Positions 20,189 to 33,726 of a DNA stretch of 64,000 bases are shown here, one piece after another. Position 1 is the first letter of the stretch. Every line of letters starts with the position of its first letter. Under the pieces are notes generated by a model. The model worked only from the letters and a program-made list of their open reading frames with translations. It ran no database searches and was not told the origin of the DNA. A program made the position numbers and the translations under genes. The DNA lies in the NCBI RefSeq assembly GCF_963678975.1, contig NC_089280.1, forward strand, positions 21,163,368 through 21,227,367, given 5' to 3'. Source of the stretch: Dysidea avara. Taxonomy: Eukaryota > Porifera > Demospongiae > Dictyoceratida > Dysideidae.

Positions 20189-20483
20189 CAATGGCGGATC
20201 CAGGATGGGGCATTTGGGGCAAATGCCCCCCTTCAAGAAATTACATACAAGATCGAGATACTCTAATACAGCAGTCAATTACTCTAATAAAACAGTCACA
20301 ATGTTCATGAGGCAGTATAGCTTACCTATGAAGCTATAAATAGGATTTTATCTTACATAACATACGTGATATAATATATTTGGTAAAAGGATAACTAGCT
20401 ATTATTGTTGTGACCTTTTTTTTTGCTCTTCAACTTTTTCAGCAAGGTGCCCCCCCTCTTTCCAAACTCTGGATCCGCCCCTG
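20189..20483. mobile_element. MITE with GGCGGATCCAG ends
   Basis: The left end is CAATGGCGGATCCAGG and the right end complement is CAGGGGCGGATCCAGAG. The interior has facing GGGGCAAATGCCCCCC and TGCCCCCCCT stretches and a pair of TACTCTAATA motifs. hAT-like ends; the target duplication is not clear. Confidence 0.6.
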
Positions 20484-22432
20484 TATAGTGTATAACTTTT
20501 GATGGGCCAGGGTTTCCAGCTACCCTCCTGTTTATATAGTCCATACAGCAGTTCTGCACAGAACACACTTATGTACTCTCAAGTACAAGGTAGTTGCTAT
20601 GCACTTTGGATTCTCAGATTTCACATCAAGATACTCTAATACAACAGTCATTTTGTTTTATTTTTACAATCAAATATTCAGCCACTTGTATTCTTTGCTG
20701 CTGGTGACATGGGACCTATTGCTACTACCTCTCACAAATGATAACCATCAGAAAAACTCCATCAGACATACATTCAGATAATTCATTGGCTTCAGTGTGA
20801 ACTTGAGAGTTTGTATAACAGTGTAGTGACAGCCCTAGGATAAACACTAGGATTAGTGCTGGGAACTTTATGGCTAAGCTACACCAGACTTTCTCTAACT
20901 ATATATAACTATCTACATTTTATAACCTAGAACTAGAGGACCTTCAGTACCATACTCCTTAATGATTGTGTACCCAGCCAGCTTTATGAGTACTGTGATA
21001 ATAAAATCAAATATGCAATTAAATGGCAGTGAGGTTAACATTACTCTAGTATTTAATGGGTAGATCTACATAGCTAGCTAGTCGCAGCACAATTCAATCT
21101 CCTGAAAAGACCACCTCCCTTATTTTTTTGAAAAAAATAAACATCATAATTAACTTTGTGTTTACCTCAATATTTACAAATTTACTAACTTTTCAACTTG
21201 CAGACAAGTCTGAGGCTGGGAAAGTGAGCAGGTATGCAATACCATGCATGGACTAGCTACATATAGTTCTTTGCTGCAATAAAGAGGTTTTCCTCTTTCA
21301 GAGGTAAAATGTATTATATGAAATCAACATCTTCTGTTGACAGTGGCTTCACATGTTTACAGGCATATATACCAAGTTTACTTTTCCACCTCTTCTGCCA
21401 CTAACAGTACTAGATCAGGAGCTTGCCTAAAATAAAAAATTACCACCAGAAGAACTCTGACATCACCACCTAGCTAACTATATACCCATCATAATAAAAT
21501 TATCCTTACCAGCTCAAGTTATCAAATAATGACAACATTTACTGCTAACTTAACATGTCTATTCCATTATCTGTATGTCCATTATGTACACATACTGTAA
21601 AGCAAACAAATAAATTAGCTATAGGCTCCTATCAATATAACCCCACCAACATATCGCTATATATTTCTCAACTCTAGGATTTCCTAAAGTTTGAAAATGT
21701 TCCTTTATAGGTACACTCAGTAGCTCATTAGTGGCACAATGGAGGACTTTTATATGAGCTCCTGGTGCACTGCACTCCTCTGTATTGGATAGGTTATCAA
21801 ATGAATAGAAATGCGTAGATGTAGACCAAAAGAGAATCCCAGATTGCTGAAAAAACTACAAGGGATCATTTGGGGAGGTAATACATGCAAACCACAAATC
21901 CCTCCAAAAAAGTTCTCCTAACTACAAAACTGTTTTACCTTTACTGTTTATGGTACACTAATTTACCTAGGTGCCTATACAAGTTAACTACAAACAGTGT
22001 GCATATTAGATAGGGTTTAGCAGAGTAAATGTTACCATTGTTTTAAAAAATTTCAAAAGCTGCATAACTTTTATAAATCGCATATACGGTAATTCAATGC
22101 AAGACATCTTCTGTAATGAATCGCGTATGCTTAAGAGCAAATTGGTGGACCTGACTGGAATTTATCTTTGCTCCTTGCTCCATTACATGTAGGTTGTGCA
22201 TACACACTGACAAAAATTCACTTTCCTTTCAAAGTTGTGAATGGCTGTGTTAGTCCAATATGAATATACAGCCAAAAGAATATTATTTGGCTGACATATT
22301 ACAGTATATATACTTTCATATCACCAAATAAAATTAACAGCAAACTACACTAGTGATTTAGTTATTATAGGTACCACATATGTACACTGCTCTAAATATA
22401 TATTATAAATAAGTTACAGTGACAAAAATTTG
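20484..22432. other. No gene seen: 3' flank of gene B
   Basis: This region lies downstream of the gene B stop. A TACTCTAATA motif is at about 20630. I could not pick a convincing polyadenylation signal, though a TTATAATATATATTT run follows the stop by about 40 bp on the minus strand. Confidence 0.45.
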
Positions 22433-23476
22433 CTATTTTAAAATACACCATGTCAATACACGCTGAAATCCTTCTTCACCAAGATGACTGTCAAACACTT
22501 CATGGTAGCCTGACCCTAAACTCAATAAAACGTCACATGGAAGGTCTTCATCATCTTGAGACATGGACTGGTTACCAGTAGTACTGGATACAATTTTTCC
22601 AATACTTGATATCAACCAGTTTTTGGTGACTTTTCCATTAACAGCTGCCAAGGTCAAAACCTTCTCTCCTTGTTTATGTCTACCAGTCAACTGAGTTAGT
22701 TTCTCTTCAGTGAATTTATATACTAGAACTCTTCCACACATTGTCCCCATAAATAGACTACTTGCAAGAGGAAGAATTGCTGAAGCTACATAATATAAGA
22801 GAAGAGACATAAATGAAGCATGAGATATTATTTATTTACCTTGAAACTTAAGTGGAATCACTTTTAAAAGATTTTGTTGCTTGGCTTCCCAGCAACTAAT
22901 TATGTTACCAGGATGATGAAGAGCAAACACAACCATCTCCCCTAAAGTTGTGAATGAGTGAGACTTCAGCTGAACTATGGCTGAATTCTGAGGGAGCAGG
23001 GAAGAATGTGATTGCGGTTTGATTACACCTTTGTTTGAATAGATGGAATATTCAAAAATTTGTATCAAGCCATTATCACAACCACACCACAATTCTTTAG
23101 CACATGATATCACTTCAACATCATGTAGTGTTAACTGACACTGGATAACTTGAATACAATTAAGCTTATTCATGTGTAAACTTATAGACATGAATAGTGG
23201 ACTGTTTCGACTGTTTGGACTGAGGTCTTGATGAGTTGCAAATACCAGTAATCCATTAGAGTAAGCCAGCATTACTGTGTTTGTGCTAATGGAACATATT
23301 TTAATTGGTTCTTTGGCATCTATTGGAAACCCTTTAGTTTGCATGTAGAACAGCTCTTCATTCTTACAGTCAATGTTGCAAATAGCTATTCTGCCATCTT
23401 TGACTACAGCCCAAAGCTTTTCTCCAATCTGAGATAAAATCTTAACTGGATTATCTTTGAAGCACAAAATCTCACT
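22433..23476 (-). other. C-terminal beta-propeller exons of gene B
   Basis: The last two exons (23476-22840 and 22785-22433) encode repeated blade-like strands. Blade-like pieces include GEKLWAVVKDGRIAICNID, ELWCGCDNGLIQIFEYS and SSLFMGTMCGRVLVYKF. This fits the WD40-like C-terminal domain of LRRK proteins, with the W-x-G-C/T-x-x-G signature. The final phase-1 intron is conserved in gene C. Confidence 0.75.
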
Positions 23477-26400
23477 CTAATTAAAAGAATTAACAATAAT
23501 ACTCACAAATATAATGTACTGTCTTACAAATATTAAATCAAAGGCTGGAATTGATTCTGACTCCATAAATTTACCAACAACAACAGAACAACCATCTTTA
23601 TTAACTATCCAAATGTACTGAGAATCATCACCAGACACAACCAGACAAGATCCTTGAGGATTTCTACTAATAGGATATGAATGTAGAAAGCTAATATTAT
23701 GTGGAGGTTGGAACACTTGTGCAACATCAGTCGCACTAGGTCTGTGCCTGTAGTCTTGACTCCAACAGCTGAACAAGCATTCATTAAATATTGAGGGATA
23801 TTTGGGATCCTGAAAAACGCATACGAATTATTATCAGTCAGATCACCAATTCTACACACCGTTGGTAAAAACCGAGGTCTTCGTCCATGCTTGATCTCTC
23901 TGCTAAAATCTACATCATGAACAATACCAGGTAGGTCTCTGTGGGTCATCAATTCAAACAGAGTTGTACCTAGAGAAAATATGTCAACCTATCGGAGACA
24001 ATATAGGCATCAGTAAACAGTATACGTAGATCAGTAGCTACATCAAACTTTAAAATCTAATTACCTTTTCAGTTAGAAATTCCTTTCCTAGATATAGTAT
24101 ATCTTCTGGTGCATTGTGCCCTGGAGTAGTTGGTCTCTTACTAAATCCTTCAGGACCAATATAACAAGCAGTTCCTAGGTCAGCCAATTTAACCAATACT
24201 CCTGAACCATTCTCACATGCTGTACATTGTAAAGTGCTATGTATGAGCTCTGTACTAATACACTTGTGATCAGCATCTGGGAAGGCAAACACTAAAATGT
24301 TTGACGGTTTAACGTCACAATGAACAATGTAGCGGTCTCCATGTAGATAAGCCAGAGCTCCACCAATCTACACACAAAATATTTAAACAATATGCATTCC
24401 TAATATAAAAGAACATCCATGTGTTAGTGTGTGCAAGCATGCATGTATGTACTGGCGTGTGTGCGTATGTGTGTGCGTGCATACGTGTGTATGTGTATAA
24501 GTATACAGTATAAGTCCTAGCAATTTAGATGCATAGCAACATGAGTGCTTATATTTGTAGATACACAAGCAATTTTACACTATATTTTAGTTGAACACTA
24601 CTCTTTGTAATTTTGCAACAAACTTTTTGCTGCTTGCATGCTTTACAGTATGCAATGTACAGTCTGCTAATCAGTTTATGTTATCTCACAGCACTTGGGT
24701 GCTGTTAGTTTATATTAAATTATATCCTTCTGATAAATCTCTGATCGCTAGAACAAGCAAACTCTTTACATCAGCCCCTGTAAGCTACTGTAACAGTTTT
24801 GTTTTAACACATGGTAGGAACATGTACTAACAGCTTTATGTATACATACCTGTTGTAAAATCATTGCTATCGATGCAGGGCAAATTGGACAACCTTTCTC
24901 TCTGTATTGTTTAGTCACATCGTGTAAACTTCCTAATGGAGCATATTCAACAACAATAGCTGGTGGTGTTACAGTTATTCCAATAAACCGTAAAACATTG
25001 GGATGATCAGCAGATAACAGTTTGTTCAGTTCAATACGAGTCAGTCCATAAGAGATTGCATGGTTTTCTTCAGATGCAGCAATAGTTTTCACTGCAACCA
25101 TCTGACCAGTAGAGTGATCTAAATTCTGAAATTGTGATCACATTCATTTAAATTAAATGCAGCCATGCACCCAATATAGTACAGCAATATCACAATGCAC
25201 TTCTTTCCTATTTACTTTACAGTTCCCAGCTACCTAACAAATTACTATCACTTTTCAGCCAATGAGACGTACATACAAATATGGTACTGCCCAAGCACAA
25301 CGTCGCACTCACTTGCACCATAGATAATATATGAACCATGGATTGGAAACGCCCGTATCATTTACGTAGTGACGTCATAGACCATCCTCGTTACGATGCG
25401 CGAAAAGTTTACAGTCGTTACAGGTGGAACATTTTGCATTTCTTGTAAGCTACAAATACGTGTTTATTGGTTACAGCTGGGTTACAAAGCACCTACACTA
25501 ATTGGAGGCTGGACTGGTTATGGACACTGGCGAGTAGCAAACAACAGCGTAACAAGATGCAAGTTAAAAGGTGAAGTATAGTGTTTCATAACGGTTGGGC
25601 AAATTTCCTGAAGAAATACAAAGTACAGCATCGTTTGTTTACTGTTCTTAGCTTCACTTGTAGCAGGTAGAGTGGCTTTAGCTAACCAGATATCCAATGT
25701 TTCACTGTATACTCAGACTGTTTCGATAAAACAACAGAAAACAGGCACTACTTTGGGCAATTGTTTTACCCAAGTTGAACAAGTCTTTGGCTAAAAATTC
25801 ATTTCAGTCTATCAAACATTTATTTGGTTGTGGCATAGAGACTATGTTAAGATAGCTGGTAACGATGCTGCTAAAATATTTGCTAACACATACTGCCAGT
25901 ATCCACCTGTTGCCAGTGATATTCCCTCCAATGTCCACAGACAAGCTGTGTCCTTGTTCAGTACAAAACGCTACACAATAAACAATGTAAAAGGAATGTC
26001 CACGCCTTGAAACTAGTCGAGAGAAAGCCAAACAGCCACCCAGTACATTTCAACAAATTTTCCAATGTATTGGCGCACCGTAACTAGGATAGGTAAATAA
26101 TTTCACAGGCGTTTCCAATCCATGTTCGTATATTATCTATGCTTGCACATGCAATTTTGCTCAAAATTTTAAAAATCGCTAATTAAGGAACATGGCAACT
26201 GTTTCGCTTGCGAGACAGCGTGGCAGCTGTTTCACTCGCAAGAATCGTGAGCAAAATAGTTGACACATCCCTTAATTAGTAATTTTTAAAATTTTGAGCA
26301 AAACTGTATTTGTGAACAAGTGCGACGTTGCGCTTGGGCAGTACCAAACAGTGCAAATGTGTACACATACACACATGTATGGCACAACAGGATTTACAAA

Positions 26401-29400
26401 AGTTCTTAATAGCACATTCCAGAGAAATGAATGGTCATTAAAACAATCCTTTCAAAAGTGTGGCAAAACATAGATGTGATGTGGGGAGGGTGGCAGACGT
26501 CAGTAAGGAAGAAAAAAATGTTTGAAATTGCAGTGACAAGTTCCGTATTCTCTAAAATTAAGCACAATTAACACAAAAGATCCAGCCAGTTCTACGGACC
26601 TGTCTGAGTAACAACAATAGCGTGGCAACATGTGTACATATGTAATATGTAATAAGTGATGGCTTTGTCCATTGCACCTTGGGACTGTGCACTGCTCAAA
26701 CCTGCAAAGTACACACTATCCAGGATGAAACAAAACACAGCATGGGTTTGCTAGCTATACGCACCACCCTTCCACCACTCCAAGTTTATTACCTATATTT
26801 TGCTAACCCACATGCTAATGCTAAATGAACATTTTTTTGCAGAGCCATGCATGAAGTGAACATAACAACACTATAATTAACACTCATGCAAGTATAAGAG
26901 CAACTGAGGAAATTACTGGGCAGGGGTAACAAGCTTCTGCACAAGTAAGGTAGATAAATATTATGCTTGCATTAATATGAAACATAACATGATAGATGTA
27001 ACCTCCAAAAACCTGTGATATCAAACAAGTACCACATCCATTTTTGGGTCTTGTGATCTTCAACTAGTCAAACTGGCTTAAGAATTATGTAATGATTGGT
27101 TTGATGTCACCATGTTTGGTTTATTCTACAACTACAAGTGGTTATTCATATTCTAACCTATGTCGACATAATGATTTCAACTCACCTTCATGATATTATT
27201 ACCACAAAATACATGGTTTGTTCCTACAAGAAACATGTTGGCTTCACTACTGTGATATGGGCTAGCTCAAAATCCATGCCCACACAATGCAAGCATATTA
27301 ACTTCTATTTACTGTAGCACAATAAATTACACATGCCAGAGCCTTAAAAATATTGCACACCTAAACTTGCCATGCATCGATTTTTGCAGTAGCATGAAAG
27401 TATGTTTAGCTAGACAATGAATCTTTTAAGCACTATTATCAAGAGTGAATAATTAACTCTTAGTGCTAGCTACACCCCGTCATTTTAAAACTGGGTGCAA
27501 ACCATGCTTCGCTCAGTTTTAAGAACCTTTGTCTAGGTTCCTAACTTATACTTAGGCCACAGCAAGTGAAATACTCAAATTTTGTTGGCTACTTGCAGGT
27601 TCTAAATCCTGTAGATACTTTGTTTATGTCTCAGTAGATCTCCATCTCTGACAAAATATGGCAATTATGTACCTGTAACATTGGCAATGCATGGGCATTT
27701 AACTGGACAGTAAATGCTGTACTGAGGTGTAGTACGCTTGTTAACGCTATGCTACATTTCTCACATCACAAGCAGCTGTGAGAGTACAACAATGAGCTGT
27801 GGTCTAAATAAGTTAGACATCAAAACACAGGGTTCCACGGAATTTAGAAACCCTCAAGCTCTGTTGTAGCACCCTCGCTTTGCCAGGGTGCCACAACACA
27901 GCACCTTTTGGGTTACTAAGTTTCGTAGATCCCTGTGTTTCGATGTCTAACTATTATATATACCACTACAGCAACAGCAGCAATTGGTCACCATAAATGC
28001 ATACATTGTAACTTTGTATATAAAACTGCTTTCACACTTTATTATAGCAAACCTTTAATAACATCATCCTATCCACTTGGCCATATCCACCTTTATTTAT
28101 AAACTTTTTATGAGTCAACAATTGACTGTCAATTTTAAAATTCGGAGTCAGATCATCAAATTCCTGTAACAACACACAAAACACAAGTGTACCATACACT
28201 GTTTAGCTATAGACACACATACCAAATCTGGTGCAATGTGTTTAATCATGAGTTCACTCTGACATTGTGGACATTCAACACCATTCATCTCTTGTACTTT
28301 TTGCAGACAAAAACCCACAGAAAAGCAAATCACATCATTACCCATATTGTAATCTGAATGTTCAGAACTGGCTGAGTCTACTGATCCTGTATGCTGGTCA
28401 CCGAAACAGTACGGACAAGGAATCAATTGTAGCAGAAAGTCGTCACTGTAAATACCTCGGTCTAGTAATCCTTCAAACCAATCTCTCATCACTTGGTCTA
28501 TTAGTTCTAACACATGAGCTAGAATCTGAGCACTGAAAGTTTTGGTGCATACAAACTCATTGTCAGTATCATTTACAGTAACAACAGAATAACCAGGGAC
28601 ATGCACTATGAACCCTTCTCTGTGATGACACTCAAAACGGGTACCACTAAAATGATCAGTATATTTGATTCTGCCATTTGATAATTCATCACCGATTTTG
28701 TTTACTCTCAGTAAAACATGGTTACCAAACAAAAGATGGATCTTCTCTTTGCCATACTGCCATTGAAACAAGGTTCCATCTACTATGGCTTGGTTGACAG
28801 TCAAGCAGTCTTTCACTGTCACATTCTTTCCACAACTCACTAACATCCGGCAGAAATATTTGGAAGATAGACACCTAGAGATGAACCTTGGCCAAAATGA
28901 CACTGGGATATGTGGAGCCATGAACAGTCTTCTGTAGCAAGATTTGTTGCTGCAAAGATATAGTTTCTGTTCAGGTATAAGATTGATGTTACCAAAGTTT
29001 ATCGCCTCTTTTGGTGGAAACCGAAATGGTTGGAAATGAGTTGTTCGTCTATCACCTTCACTGTCATCTAACAATGCTGGAATCAGGACACTGTCTGCGT
29101 TAAGCTTAATAACAATCTCAAACTTGCACAACAATTTAAGAAGCAACTCAATGTTAACACTTGTAACACCATATTTTGTAAGAGCGCTGTAAAATTGCTT
29201 AGTAGTAATATTACCATTGTAAGCAACTAGGAGAAATAATACAGCATAGTATATCTATAAATCAAACAATAACTAGTTTATATAGATATACCAAATTCAT
29301 TGATCTGTGGTAATGGTGATACTATCACTGCAAGCACATCACAAAACCACTGAGGATCTATGAAGTAATACTCAGCCAATATCCCTGAGTCAAAGTGTAA

Positions 29401-32400
29401 CAGAAGACCTAAAGATAACATAAGTAGTGTGAATAAATTATAAAGACCACTTAATCAGGCCACACCTGGCCTGTCACCAACCATAGACATAGACCCAATT
29501 TTTGAAATTGCTGTCTTTGCGAGCCTGTCTGACTGCACTTAATTACATGAATGTACAAAGTTTAAACTTAAGAAGAATGAAGAAGGATATATTATATACA
29601 AGCGTGCAATTTTCTTGTACGTCATTTCTATTGTGCCTCAGAAACGTTGTACAGGACTAGATCAAATGCTGTACACATGTTCTATGAATGGAAATACTGA
29701 TCACTTGGCATTTGTGTTGACAGGAATAAAGACCATTTTGACTGGAATAGTGGGCATGGAGGTCACACTGTCAACTGATGTTAAAGAAAATGTGATAAAA
29801 TAAAACAGCTGAGAGAAAGGTTGTACCATGTCTCACAGGTGATGGTGTAGAGACCCAATGTCCCACTTGAACTCCACTCATGTTGCAAGACATTTCTCAG
29901 TTATAAAATTGAGTAGACTGCTTTCTCAATTTACACCCATTTAAACAGGTGGGTAGACTGGAGTTGTGTTAGCAACTCTCTTGCTCAAGGAAACAACAAC
30001 ACCAGCAACATTGTGTTACTGAGCATTAAGGATGAAACAATATAAGTTTGGTATATCAACACATTGCAATATTTTTACCCCAGTACAATGCAATATGCTG
30101 CATTGTGGTATATTGTGTAATTTTGTAGGGTTGTAATGGGTTGTGGCTTGTGAATAATTAGCCTATGCAGCTGCCACCCTCATGTACATCAAAAAGAGGA
30201 GAACCTGGACAACCTTTACTTTTGCAATTGTGATCACATGTAAACACTAGCCTGCCATAGATTATAATAATTCCACAGCAAAATAGTCCAGTTGCATGTA
30301 TGGGAAAGCATTTTAGTTGACCTTTTAACTGCATTTACGTAACCACTAGATGCTGTTGTTAGCCATGAAAAATACAGAAATTACTAGAAAGCAGACGACC
30401 ATGGACACGAAAGCTATTGTCATTTAGAATTATAAAGCAGCACCAATAACTGCATTGATTTCTACTTCCTGTGATGTTTATCTGCTATTAATACACTATG
30501 CCACTGAAAAGCTATGAGCTAGTAAAACTTAGAATCGTAATGAAAATGTTTTGGGTGATTAACACTGACTGCATTCCTAAGGTTACTAGATTATTAAATA
30601 AATTCCTTGCTTGTATGCTATATATTAGGACACACAATAGTGTGTCGTGTGGTCAAGTACAGCTTGCACAACAGACAAGTGTGTATTTTACAGGAACCAA
30701 GAAAATGCTGTTTCACGTATTTGTAGTTCAATAGTGCCTGAACGGAAATTATCCTGTTTTGCTGCAGAAACCCCCTCAGGGTAGGCCACCTCCTATTCCA
30801 AATTTGAGTTGAATCTACCCAGCCATCACTGAAATATGTGCCTTCAAAGTTTGTGTTATTTTCTTTGCATTTTTCTTTATCTTCTGCTTCTTTTTTCTTC
30901 TTTTTTGCTCCACTCACTATAACTCGTACATGCTTTACTTGATTTACTGGAGGGCAGTAATAGCACAATGCAGCATATTTACAGCCCAATTTTCATACAG
31001 ATCAAACTAAGAACAACAGAATTATGTGCTATTTTGAAAATTACAAAAGTAATTTGTTTTCACGCCTATAGGGTAATCTGCTTGATGGAATAACTTGAAA
31101 ATTGGTCTGTACATGAAGTTACTATCGTAGTGCAAACCTTTTGTGGTTTGGTTTAAAAGTACTGAGAGTATTATCTAAGGAGATATAAAGCAAAATTAAA
31201 CATGTGAAAAAATGTGACCGAGATACCAGTCGCTGAGATGAAAAAAAAAAACAAGCACAAAAAACACCAGAAAAAAAATCTCCAGGTTTCGAACCAGGAC
31301 CTCCAAACCTATATTGCCAAGTCCTTGCCACTCTGCCACCGCTACCAGTTGTTCACTTCATTTAATTTCTACTTTATAAATGAAAATTCCGGTTAGTACT
31401 CTAGATTGATAGCTTGTAGATCTGTCAGTAGAAATTCTAGAACATTCTATATGTGTTGTATTGAAGTGCACAGAAAAAACATGTGCACTATTAGAGTACT
31501 ACAAAAATTGTGAAAATAGCGTGTGTTATGCGGCCAAGTACAGCTGGTACGGGTGGGTGACATACTCATTTTATGGAACCAAGAAAACGCATTTTCATGT
31601 ACCCGTAGCTTGATAGTGCTTGAATGGTAATTAATCATTTCTGCTGTGGAAACTTCCTCAGGGTAGGACATCTCTCATGGCTCAAACATTTCCTATGAGT
31701 TGAATCTGCCCAGCTAGCATGGGTAAAAAGTTGTGAAATCAAACGTGGTGGCCAAGAAATGACTGCAGTGATGCTAATGCTAATAAATTTTAACAATGTA
31801 CACACAGCCATTATTAAAATTAAGTAGCATTAACATCATTTTAGCCATTTCTTGGCTGCCACTTTTGATTTCACCACTTTTTTACTCAGGCTTTTTAAGA
31901 CCGCACCTTTGGCTGCTTTTGTGTGGATAATCTTTACTTTATACCAACATACAATGGATACACCATAGAGCAAGTGTTACATAGAAAATTCCTACAATTA
32001 TTCATCTTAGAACAACCTTTCTTGGCTAAACTTTATCACAATATATTTCAAAGTATACAGTTGCTACAGAAATATTCTTGCTATATACTTACAGCCTATG
32101 TGTATTGTACACAGTTTTTTGACGATTGTCATGAATTGTGTGAAAATGACAACTTTTGTGAAATTTTATTTGTATAAATGGTCAAAATATTAATAAATTA
32201 GAGATCCACAGTGCCATTCATGAAAATGGAAAGTGAGTATTAAATTACATCACTTAAAAAATATCATGTATATGGTACTCGGTTGTGTGACTAAATTTAT
32301 ACGAGTCACACTGACTAATGACTGACAAGCTCACTGACAAGTTAGCGTGTTGCTAGCTAGAAGCCACATTTTTATTGAAATCCTCTCCATTTTAAGGGTA

Positions 32401-33375
32401 TGGAGCGTAGCTAAGATAGCTAGGTTGTTCTAGGATGAATACTGTTATCCATAGTGTCTATCGTAACCCTCAAGCTATCGTATAGCCTACAGAGTTGGTA
32501 CAAAGTACGGATTAGATAAATGCTATAGACCACATTACTGCAGATTTCACATCCATTAAAAAATTATGTCACGCATGTATGGTCTAATACACAATGTTTC
32601 AAAACATTTGTTCATGAGCTACCATTACAGACTGGGAATATTCGTGATAATGCTCTGGAAGACTTGCAACTGATAAGTCCAAAATTCAGCATTAAATTTT
32701 AAATCTTGTGTGTCCATGTGCCATGCAATGTTTAAATAAAATCTCCAGTGCCATATGACAGGAAATTTGATGAAAGAAAAATTGACAAATTGGTTAATTT
32801 TATTTCGTCAAACGTCAATAAGCACCTCAAAAGTCAGTGTTAAGATCTGTGATTTTTTGCTTTTCATCACATTTTAATTTGTCAAAGCTGATTAATTGTG
32901 AATTCATCAAATTTTCCTTTCATCAATATTTCCTGTTGTACGGTAGTGGACTGGTTTTGTTATTCCATCATGGAGTAGTCATGGTCTATGGCATGCTAGT
33001 TTTTGCACATGATCGCAATCACAAAAATAAACCTATTCCAGCTGATACAGATTGTTCCCACCGGAATGCCTGGTGGTTTGTCAGACATTCAGACATGTCT
33101 GTCTGTCTGATGTGTGTGGATGGTTTAGTAATTCCCTCACCCCCCCCCCCACACACACACACACACACACACAAAGCAAAGCCTTCAGCTGCCGCTAAGC
33201 GATCACGCTGCCCAGTGGCCAGCACTGGGGCACCTGTGTGCTACTCAGGTGCTACGAGTCAGCGCAGGCATGCACCCGCAGGAGGCTACAGTATACCCTA
33301 CGGTGTACCCATTGATGTTACAGCCTAGCTGTAATATCAATGGGTACCTGGTGTAAACTGGGGAAGCAAATGCTC

Positions 33376-33420
<45 letters not shown>

Positions 33421-33490
33421 CCCATACACAGATGCGTGCATGTACACACTGACATACATACATACATACATACGTACGTACATACGTACA

Positions 33491-33524
<34 letters not shown>

Positions 33525-33627
33525 CATACATACACACACACACACATACATACATACATACATACATACATACATACATACATACATACATACATACATA
33601 CGTACATACATACACACACACATACAT

Positions 33628-33660
<33 letters not shown>

Positions 33661-33665
33661 TACAT

Positions 33666-33726
<61 letters not shown>

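Larger units (their letters stand above)
23507..28163 (-). other. Protein kinase exons of gene B
   Basis: Exon 28163-28053 has the glycine loop NKGGYGQV (first Gly replaced by Asn). Exon 25125-24850 has VAVKT and the hinge VEYAPLGSL. Exon 24367-24065 has IVHCDVKPSN, a Cys-containing insert, LADLGTA and PGHNAPED. Exons 23988-23860 and 23809-23507 complete the C-lobe (VDIFSLGTTLFEL, CWSQDYRHRPSA). Loss of the Arg before the catalytic Asp makes it a non-RD kinase. Confidence 0.88.
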
